Positions 17,660-24,353 of a DNA stretch of 64,000 nt are shown piece after piece (position 1 is the stretch's first letter; each line of letters opens with the position of its first letter). Position numbers and translations under genes: made by a program. The stretch is from Clostridia bacterium (GTDB taxonomy: Bacteria > Bacillota > Clostridia > Christensenellales > Borkfalkiaceae). The stretch lies in NCBI GenBank assembly GCA_017886545.1, contig JAGHJS010000060.1, forward strand, positions 1 through 64,000, in the 5' to 3' direction. The notes below the pieces were generated by a model. The model was not told the origin of the DNA. It made no database searches and was given only the letters and a program-made list of their open reading frames with translations.

Positions 17660-20251
17660 TTATTCGATGACGAAGATGGTAACGCTGTTTTTGTCCAGCG
17701 AATATTCGAGCACGTTGTCATGGAGCGCCGCTTCCGACTCTACGGGTACAATGTTGTGCTCGCAGCCGTAGTTCGTGCCGATGGTGTTGATGACGTTCTC
17801 GTCCTCGTCGGAGAGGGTGATGACGTGCGCCTTCTTCTTTTTGCCGAAGTTTACAAGATCCGCGCGCAGCTTCTGCGGTTCGCCGCTCGCATTGACGACC
17901 TTGAGGTACACCTTTTCGCCGTCCACCGTTGCGGACTGGAAGATGCGTTCGTTGACGCGCCAGGTGTTTTTATCGAACAGGAAGTGCCACTGCCCGTCTT
18001 TGAGGAAATGGCAGACGAGTTTGTCCTGCGTGTAGCGCAGGCGCAGCGTGTTGCCCTCGGGCGAATAGCCGACGAACTTATCCTTGCCCATCAGCTCGCA
18101 CGCCGTGCGCATGAAGTCGACGCGCTTGTCGAAGGAGACGTCGTACCCCTTGTGGTGTTTGCCGTACTGGCAGCTGATGGAGAAGCCGTTGCAGTCCATT
18201 GTGCCGCGGTCCTCCACGTCCTTGACGCCTACGCCCGCGATAAAGCTGTACGCACCGCCGAGGCGCTTCATGTCCACTTCCACTTCGCAGTTTGAAAAAT
18301 CGCCGTCGAGGTAGTAGCCGTTGAAGGCGTCCGCAACGCCGATGTACAGCGCGCCGCCACGCAGCTCGCCGCCCACGCAGCGCGGGTACAGCTTCCAGCC
18401 GCCCATGCCGTCCTTGAAGTTGTGCTTGTAGACGAGCTTGCCCGTGGCGATGTCTTTGACGCGCACCTCGTATACTTCGACCGCCGTGGCATGCGCGCCG
18501 ACGAGCAGCCCGCCCGCGTTGGTGCGGTCGATGGTCTCTACGTCATTGAGGATATATCTGCCCGTATTGCCCGCAAACATCTGCTGCACAAAGTAGTTGG
18601 GGGTGTACATCACGTCGCGCGGATTGAACCAGATGAGGTTGGGCGTCCACTTGTAGTTCGCCGTGGAGGCGAACAGCGGCGCATAGCAGGTGAGCTTTAC
18701 GACGTCGCTGTTGCGCTCGCAGCCCGTGAGGAACGCCGCCTCCGCGATCGCCGAACGCAGGTTGTTTTCGCCGTTGAGCCGCCCCCTGCCGTCGCTCATC
18801 GTGTGCATGGCGTACTCGCCCATGAACACCTTGGCGCCGCTGCGGTCATAGCTGTCGTAGCGGCGGGTGTTGTCGATGAACCACTGATAGGAATTGTAGA
18901 CGTGCTCGTCGACGATGGTGTCGCGGTACTTGTCGTTGATGACTTTCCAGTTGTCGTTGGAATCCTGCGGGCGGATGTCCACGCCCGCGGTGGTGACGAT
19001 GGTCACGCCGAACTGTTTGATGAGGTCGACCTGCTTGCCCGCGTACTCATACTGGCGCAGCCCCATCAGGCAGGCTGCAAAGTTCTCAAAATACACGTCG
19101 CCCCAGTTCTCGTTGCCGATGCCGACGTATTCGAGCTCGAAGGGAGCGGGGTGCCCCATCTCCGCGCGCACATTCGCCCAATACGCTTCGTTCGGGTCGG
19201 CGGAACCGACGCTGCCCTTTGCAAAGAACAGCAGGTCGGCGACGTTGTCGATGACCTCCTCTTTGAACATGCGCGTGCCGGGCATGATGCGGCGGTAGTT
19301 TTCGCCGCGCTGGGTGCCGACGCGGATCTGGCACAAAAGCCCGCAGTGCAGCACGGGCAGCGGCGCCATTTTCAGATCCTCGCACAGGCAGAAGTATTCA
19401 TAAAAGCCCACGCCGTAGGACTGCAGGTACCCCCATGTGTTCGCGATCTGCCTGCGCTTTTCGAGCGGGCCGACCGTGTTGCGCCAGCGGTACTGGTTTT
19501 CAAACACTTCGTCCCCTTCGACGACGCACCCGCCGGGGAAGCGCAGGAAGGAGGGATTGCACTCTTTGAGCGCGCGCACGATGCGCGGAGAGAGCTTGCC
19601 GTTGCGGTATTTGTCGGGGTCGCCCCATACCGTTGCGGGGAGCAGCGAGATATAGTCCACGCCGATGTGCCCGTTCCCTTTGAAGAGCATGACCAGCCGC
19701 CCCAGCTCCGTTTCCTGCGCTTTGAAGGAGCCGCTGACCTTGACCCATTCGCCGTCGTCGCCCGAAAGTTCGATCACCGCCTTGGTGGTGAGGACTTTGC
19801 GCGCGCCGCGGACGTACACTTCCGCCCTGCCCGTGAAGCCGAGCTTTTTCACCCACATGCTGAAATTGTACGTTTCGCCCTTTTCCAGCGCCATGCCGTA
19901 ATAGTTCCAGGCGCCGACCGCGTAACCCGGGTTTTCGACGCGGTAAATGCCGCCCACGCACATGACGAGGTAAGAGGGATTGGAGGGCGCGATGCCCCCT
20001 TCCGTACTGATGTAATGCGGGCCCGCCCCGGAAATATCCCAATAAGCGAGCTTTTGCTGCCGCAGCGCAACGGGCGCAGAAGCATTGAAGGCGTCGTATG
20101 CGAAATACTCGAATTCAAACGAATTGTTGATGACCATTTCCGCATTCAGCCCGCCGTCCGCTGACTGGTTGATGTCCTCGAAAAACAGCCCGTACAAATG
20201 CTTGCTGACTTCGATGCCCTGCTTGCTTTTGTCAAGCGTGTACCTGACCAT
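17660..20251 (-). CDS. Alpha-L-arabinofuranosidase, GH51
   Basis: The 863-residue protein has no signal peptide, so it acts in the cytoplasm on imported arabino-oligosaccharides. Features in order: an N-terminal beta-rich region with a carbohydrate-binding-like insert (about 60-200), the (beta/alpha)8 barrel with LRFPGGCV, the acid/base motif GIGNENWG and the nucleophile Glu in FMGEYAMH, then a C-terminal beta domain. The C-terminus holds a further concanavalin-like insert (about 640-790). ATG at 20251 has AAGGAGAG before it and a promoter at 20289-20317. It is transcribed alone. Confidence 0.92.
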   Translation of the reverse strand: MVRYTLDKSKQGIEVSKHLYGLFFEDINQSADGGLNAEMVINNSFEFEYFAYDAFNASAPVALRQQKLAYWDISGAGPHYISTEGGIAPSNPSYLVMCVGGIYRVENPGYAVGAWNYYGMALEKGETYNFSMWVKKLGFTGRAEVYVRGARKVLTTKAVIELSGDDGEWVKVSGSFKAQETELGRLVMLFKGNGHIGVDYISLLPATVWGDPDKYRNGKLSPRIVRALKECNPSFLRFPGGCVVEGDEVFENQYRWRNTVGPLEKRRQIANTWGYLQSYGVGFYEYFCLCEDLKMAPLPVLHCGLLCQIRVGTQRGENYRRIMPGTRMFKEEVIDNVADLLFFAKGSVGSADPNEAYWANVRAEMGHPAPFELEYVGIGNENWGDVYFENFAACLMGLRQYEYAGKQVDLIKQFGVTIVTTAGVDIRPQDSNDNWKVINDKYRDTIVDEHVYNSYQWFIDNTRRYDSYDRSGAKVFMGEYAMHTMSDGRGRLNGENNLRSAIAEAAFLTGCERNSDVVKLTCYAPLFASTANYKWTPNLIWFNPRDVMYTPNYFVQQMFAGNTGRYILNDVETIDRTNAGGLLVGAHATAVEVYEVRVKDIATGKLVYKHNFKDGMGGWKLYPRCVGGELRGGALYIGVADAFNGYYLDGDFSNCEVEVDMKRLGGAYSFIAGVGVKDVEDRGTMDCNGFSISCQYGKHHKGYDVSFDKRVDFMRTACELMGKDKFVGYSPEGNTLRLRYTQDKLVCHFLKDGQWHFLFDKNTWRVNERIFQSATVDGEKVYLKVVNASGEPQKLRADLVNFGKKKKAHVITLSDEDENVINTIGTNYGCEHNIVPVESEAALHDNVLEYSLDKNSVTIFVIE

Positions 20252-20288
20252 ACCCTTTCTCTCCTTGTTATTTTTTACTGCCGATTGT

Positions 20289-20317
20289 ATTCTAACATAC
20301 GGTCGCGCGATAGTCAA
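20289..20317 (-). promoter_or_regulatory. Promoter of the GH51 gene
   Basis: -35 TTGACT (20317-20312) and -10 TAGAAT (20294-20289), 17-bp spacer. Confidence 0.75.
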
Positions 20318-20370
20318 TGAACAAACGAAAAAAATTTTTTCCGTGAACGTTTCGACTTTTCATAAGACGA

Positions 20371-20391
20371 AAAAAAGCACGCCGTGCGTGC
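20371..20391 (-). terminator. Terminator of fruK
   Basis: A 6-bp GC-rich stem (20377-20382 with 20386-20391) is followed by TTTTTTT on the minus strand, 57 bp after the fruK stop. Confidence 0.65.
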
Positions 20392-20447
20392 CTTTCTCCG
20401 CATGAAATTATGCCCTTCCCTGACGGAGCCGCCTGCCCTGCGGCCCG

Positions 20448-21347
20448 TCACGCGCGCTTTAAAAGAGCTTCGATCTCCGCGCGGGTCGCAAGCCCTGCCT
20501 TGAAGGAAGTCGCGCAGCCCGCCGCGACCCCGCGGCGCAGCGCCTCTACGTCCGTGCGCCCCATCTCCTTTGCGGCAAGGAAGGCGGCGACGAGCGCGTC
20601 GCCTGCACCGACGGTATCTACCACGTCGCCGATATAGGCGGGAACGGACATCTCCTCCCCCTTTTCGTTGATCATCATGGCGCCGTACCCGCCGAGGCTG
20701 ACGATGACGTTACGCGCGCCCATTTCGCAGAGACGGTGCGCATAGCGCTCGACCTGATCGCGCGCGGTGAAGCGGACGCCGAAGATCTCGCCCAGCTCTT
20801 CAAGGTTGGGCTTGATGAGCCAGGGACGGTATTGCAGCACGTTCACGAGCAGCGCACCCGACGCGTCCACCGTCACGCGCAGGTCCCTCCTGTTCACCAG
20901 CCCCAGCAGGCGGGCGTAAAAATCGCCCGACAGCCCGTTCGGCACGCTGCCCGCCAGAACGACGCAGGCGTTTTCGGGCAGCGCCGCAAGTTTTTTTGCC
21001 AGCTCTTCCGTCACGGACTCCTGCAAAACGGGACCGCTGCCGTTGATCTCCGACTCTCTGCCCGTCTTGATCTTCACGTTGATGCGCGTGAATCCGTCGG
21101 CACGGATGAAATCGGCGGGAACGCCGCGCTCTTCCAGCATGCCGAGCAGCACGTCGCCCGTGAACCCCGCGGCAATGCCCATCGCAAGCGTGGGAATGCC
21201 GAGGTTTTTCAGCACGAGCGAAACATTGATGCCCTTGCCGCCCGGCGCTATGCTCTCCCCGTAGGAGCGGTTGGTCGCGCCTTCTTTGAATTTATCCATC
21301 CGCACCACATAGTCGAGCGCGGGGTTGCAGGTCAATGTATAGATCAT
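20448..21347 (-). CDS. fruK: 1-phosphofructokinase (PfkB family)
   Basis: The 299-residue kinase starts with TCNPALDYVV and PGGKGINVS, the sugar-phosphate-binding signature of the FruK/LacC branch. It ends with the PfkB anion hole and catalytic base GAGDALVAAF. It phosphorylates fructose-1-phosphate to fructose-1,6-bisphosphate. No fructose PTS gene is next to it, so tagatose-6-phosphate kinase (LacC-type) activity is an alternative. GGAGG precedes the ATG. Confidence 0.88.
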   Translation of the reverse strand: MIYTLTCNPALDYVVRMDKFKEGATNRSYGESIAPGGKGINVSLVLKNLGIPTLAMGIAAGFTGDVLLGMLEERGVPADFIRADGFTRINVKIKTGRESEINGSGPVLQESVTEELAKKLAALPENACVVLAGSVPNGLSGDFYARLLGLVNRRDLRVTVDASGALLVNVLQYRPWLIKPNLEELGEIFGVRFTARDQVERYAHRLCEMGARNVIVSLGGYGAMMINEKGEEMSVPAYIGDVVDTVGAGDALVAAFLAAKEMGRTDVEALRRGVAAGCATSFKAGLATRAEIEALLKRA

Positions 21348-21386
21348 ACGCTCCTCCCGTTCTTAAACAGCCGCATTATCCTGTGC

Positions 21387-21450
21387 GGCGCTTTCGGCGC
21401 GCTGCGATCCGGCGCTTTCGGCGCACTGCGATCCGGCGCCCTTTGCGCAC
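21387..21450. repeat. Tandem 24-bp repeat, 2.7 copies
   Basis: Units at 21387-21410 and 21411-21434 differ at one base. A third partial unit runs to about 21450. They fill the gap between fruK and the Cys-rich gene. Confidence 0.85.
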
Positions 21451-21467
21451 TTTGAACGCGCCCGGCG

Positions 21468-21926
21468 CTACGCGTCAATGCCCTGTTCGCGCAGATACTC
21501 CGCCAGAATGCCCGCCGCCGCGGCGCACAGTTCGGGGCAGGGACGCTTTTTATAGTACTCCTGCGTGCGCGCCTCCGCCTGCGGCGCATCCGTCGCGCCC
21601 GTGCCCGCAAGCAGGTCGCGGCAGACGATGCAGCCGAACTTTTCGCGGAAACGCGCCGCGACTTCCTGCTCGCGCGCGTAGAGCGCGGACTTTTCCTCCA
21701 GCGTAACGTGATCCGCGTCGTAGAACAGCAGCCCTATCACCATGCACATGCCCGAGACCGCGCCGCACACTTCGCGCATCCTGCCCAAGCCCCCGCCGAG
21801 GGGCGCCGAAGCGCGCAAAAGCTGCTTTTCGCTCAGATCGACGAGGTCGGAAAAGGCGAGCACCACTGACTGCGAACAATTGTATCCTTTAAAAAAATTC
21901 TGCCTCGCGCGTTCTTCCCTGTCCAT
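21468..21926 (-). CDS. C_GCAxxG_C_C family protein
   Basis: The 152-residue Cys-rich protein matches the C_GCAxxG_C_C pattern: GYNCSQSV (Cys at about 17), the Gly-rich GGGLGRMREVCGAVSG, then FGCIVC and CPELC. The family is predicted to bind a redox or metal centre at the membrane, but its function is unproven. ATG at 21926 has GGAGAACCCG upstream. It diverges from the phosphopantetheinyl transferase, with only 67 bp between their starts. Confidence 0.85.
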   Translation of the reverse strand: MDREERARQNFFKGYNCSQSVVLAFSDLVDLSEKQLLRASAPLGGGLGRMREVCGAVSGMCMVIGLLFYDADHVTLEEKSALYAREQEVAARFREKFGCIVCRDLLAGTGATDAPQAEARTQEYYKKRPCPELCAAAAGILAEYLREQGIDA

Positions 21927-21959
21927 CGGGTTCTCCTTTCCGCTATTTTTGAAATATGC

Positions 21960-21987
21960 TTGCATTCCCGTAAAATCGTGGTATAAT
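21960..21987 (+). promoter_or_regulatory. Promoter giving a leaderless Sfp-type mRNA
   Basis: -35 TTGCAT (21960-21965) and -10 TATAAT (21982-21987), 16-bp spacer. The -10 box ends 6 bp before the ATG at 21994, so +1 should fall on or next to the start codon. Confidence 0.7.
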
Positions 21988-21993
21988 GAAGGT

Positions 21994-22500
21994 ATGTTAG
22001 AGATATTTTACACAAAAAAGCCTGTGTTATCGGAAGCCTTCATTAAAAACATCTTGACCGCCTATTATAATATACCAAATCCGACGATTTGTAAAACGAT
22101 TCACGGCAAGCCATACCTTATAAAAAGCAAAATTTGCTTTAACCTCACGCACAGCAAGGGGCTGACGGCGCTCGCCGTCGGAAAGCATCAGATAGGATTC
22201 GATTGCGAAAGCCTTTCCGGCAAGCCGCGCCCCGCCGTACTCAGCAAATTCACCGAGCGGGAGAAGGGCGAAATTTTGACCGTGCAGGACTTTTACAGGC
22301 ACTGGACGGCGCGGGAGAGCTACATCAAATATCTCGGCGAACAGCTTGCCGCGCTTTGGCGGAAAGTCGAATTTTACCGCGGCAGGATCTATCTGCGCGG
22401 CGAAGATGCGGGCGTGCACATCCTGCAATTTGAAACGGAGAACTGCGCGTTCAGCATCTGCGGCGACTATACAAAATTCAGCATCAAATGCGTGGACTGA
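21994..22500 (+). CDS. Sfp-type 4'-phosphopantetheinyl transferase
   Basis: The 168-residue protein is short for an Sfp transferase but has the core motifs: FNLTHSKG, then IGFDCES (metal-binding Asp/Glu) and WTARESYIKYLG, the counterpart of W-x-x-KEA-x-x-K with Arg/Ser in place of Lys/Ala. It would transfer phosphopantetheine from CoA to carrier proteins; AcpP or an unseen synthase could be the target. No usable Shine-Dalgarno sequence is present, and the promoter predicts a leaderless message. It is the only plus-strand gene in the first 50 kb. Confidence 0.82.
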   Translation: MLEIFYTKKPVLSEAFIKNILTAYYNIPNPTICKTIHGKPYLIKSKICFNLTHSKGLTALAVGKHQIGFDCESLSGKPRPAVLSKFTEREKGEILTVQDFYRHWTARESYIKYLGEQLAALWRKVEFYRGRIYLRGEDAGVHILQFETENCAFSICGDYTKFSIKCVD

Positions 22501-22579
22501 CGCCGAAGGCTATACCACGACAAAAACGGATACGGCTGCAAAAAACAGGACAGTGAGCGCTCAGGCAGCAGGAAAAGAC

Positions 22580-22616
22580 GCGCCCTGCGGGCAATGCCCG
22601 CAGGGCGCAGTGTTTT
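22580..22616 (+). terminator. Terminator of the Sfp-type gene
   Basis: A 13-bp perfect stem (22580-22592 with 22596-22608) is followed by AGTGTTTTTTT on the plus strand. The convergent gene ends 15 bp further on and may also use it. Confidence 0.85.
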
Positions 22617-22630
22617 TTTGTTCTTACGCC

Positions 22631-24262
22631 TTATGCCGAAAGTTTGACGTCCTCATGCGGCACGTTCTGCTTGATCAGACGAATGAACGTTTCAGGATTT
22701 ACGACGACCACGTCTTCATCCAGGAGCCCGACCATCTCGACGACGTCGTTATAATCCATCGACCAGACATGCAGGTTCACATAGGTGTACCCTTCGATCG
22801 AGGTGGCGTCCGCGGGATAGGCGTTGATCTGATTGGCAATGCCCTGCGCCGTCGCGTTCCACATCGTGGCGCGGCATGTTACAAACGGTTTGCCGTTTTC
22901 AGACCAATAGACCGAACCGTGTTCACCGACATAGCTGTCCGCATAGGTGCAGAACAGGAACCCTTCAGCGTTCTCCATTTCGGAATAATACTTGATCGTA
23001 TTTTGCGAAAGACCGCTGTCAAGGATCTTCACGACGGAAAGATCGGTCTTGCCGAGATAGCCGTCCAGAACCGTGCAATACCGCTTGAGCGCCTCCACCG
23101 AATACGACTGCGGATAGGTATACCCCACCCCCGAAACGCTGCAGACAAAGGTATCCCCTGCCTTTGCATTCTTGTAAGTGTGCGCAAGGATGTTCGGCGC
23201 AACGCTGTACAGAGCGGGGCTGACGGACCAGCCGAATTCAAAATCGCCGCGCTGCGCTCCCATGTACTGCGATTGCTCGAACGTGCCGCCGTACCAGCAC
23301 TGCAGGTTGTCGCCGTCGCTGTTTACGATCGTAATATAGTGCTTATCCGTCGGATATGCGGAAAGATCGGTATCCGTTTCGTTCGGCTGCGTGAACTGCT
23401 CTTCCCCGTAGAACTCCGTGCAGGAGAAAACAGACATATTGTAGCAATAGTCGGAAGCCAGCGTAAAGCTGCCGTAATTGGAACTGAACCCGACGTCCGT
23501 CCCTTCATCCAACGGGCACCAGCCGTACACCGCACAGCCCGCGCACCACTCCTGTACCTTACCGCGGAAAGTCAGGCTCGGTACGTTGTTGCTCGTGATA
23601 AAATAGCAATAATACTTGTTCGCGATCGCCCAGTCGGTCAGCTGTACAAGACTGCCGTTCTGCTGTACGAGCCCGGAAGGCTCGAGCTTATCCTTGTATG
23701 TATCAAAACAGTCTTCCGCCGTCATCTCGGTAGCGTCGACCTTCTGCTCAAGCCCGTTCTCGTCCGCCCAGTTTTTGAGGGATTCGTCCACCATCGCGAT
23801 GCCTTCCGCCCCCGCGACCGTGCGGGCGCAGTTGGTCGATTCGCCGTCCGTCGAATCATAAAGAACATACCCCGTACCGATGTTCGCCTTATAGTCGGCA
23901 AGCATTTGGGCGACGGTAACGTCGGTATTCCCCTTGCCGTATTCCAATTCGGTCTCATTCAGCCAGGTTTCGTAGGCGTCCGGCCTGTAATGATAATATT
24001 TGGATTCGCCCTTCTGCGCAAACAAGCCCTGTACGGACTCCGCAAAGAATTCCTGCGCTTTGTTCAGGTTTTCGGTCCGCCCGTAGACGAGCAGGTCACC
24101 GTCCGTGATCGTAAAGGACTTGAAATATCCTTCCGCCTCCGGTTCATCGTCGCCGCCGTTATCGGACGGACTGCCTTCACAGGCAGCCATACCGAACAAA
24201 CTTGCAAAAGCCAGCAGCAATGCGAGCAGCAGCGATCCGACTTTGGCAAAACGTACTTTCAT
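22631..24262 (-). CDS. GxGYxYP-domain lipoprotein (putative glycoside hydrolase)
   Basis: The 543-residue protein has a lipoprotein signal (GMAAC, Cys about 28) and then the GxGYxYP fold, with the name-giving stretch SGVGYTYP, VNSDGDNLQCW, FEFGWSVSPAL and NLHVWSMDY. The family is predicted to act on polysaccharides, but no substrate is known to me. It is the last gene of a run that starts with the Ig-like lipoprotein and includes a sugar ABC importer. A terminator-like hairpin separates it from the longer paralogue upstream. AAGGAG precedes the ATG. Confidence 0.85.
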   Translation of the reverse strand: MKVRFAKVGSLLLALLLAFASLFGMAACEGSPSDNGGDDEPEAEGYFKSFTITDGDLLVYGRTENLNKAQEFFAESVQGLFAQKGESKYYHYRPDAYETWLNETELEYGKGNTDVTVAQMLADYKANIGTGYVLYDSTDGESTNCARTVAGAEGIAMVDESLKNWADENGLEQKVDATEMTAEDCFDTYKDKLEPSGLVQQNGSLVQLTDWAIANKYYCYFITSNNVPSLTFRGKVQEWCAGCAVYGWCPLDEGTDVGFSSNYGSFTLASDYCYNMSVFSCTEFYGEEQFTQPNETDTDLSAYPTDKHYITIVNSDGDNLQCWYGGTFEQSQYMGAQRGDFEFGWSVSPALYSVAPNILAHTYKNAKAGDTFVCSVSGVGYTYPQSYSVEALKRYCTVLDGYLGKTDLSVVKILDSGLSQNTIKYYSEMENAEGFLFCTYADSYVGEHGSVYWSENGKPFVTCRATMWNATAQGIANQINAYPADATSIEGYTYVNLHVWSMDYNDVVEMVGLLDEDVVVVNPETFIRLIKQNVPHEDVKLSA

Positions 24263-24310
24263 GCGTCTGTCTCCTTATCGTTATGATCATGCCGCCGTAT
24301 CCGCGGCGGC

Positions 24311-24339
24311 AAAAGCAGCGCGCGCCCCGCGCGCGCTGC
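24311..24339 (-). terminator. Terminator or attenuator between GxGYxYP genes
   Basis: An 11-bp perfect stem (24315-24325 with 24329-24339) is followed by TTTTGCC on the minus strand, 15 bp after the stop of the 998-residue gene. The short T-run may allow read-through. Confidence 0.6.
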
Positions 24340-24353
24340 CCTTTAGCAACTGT

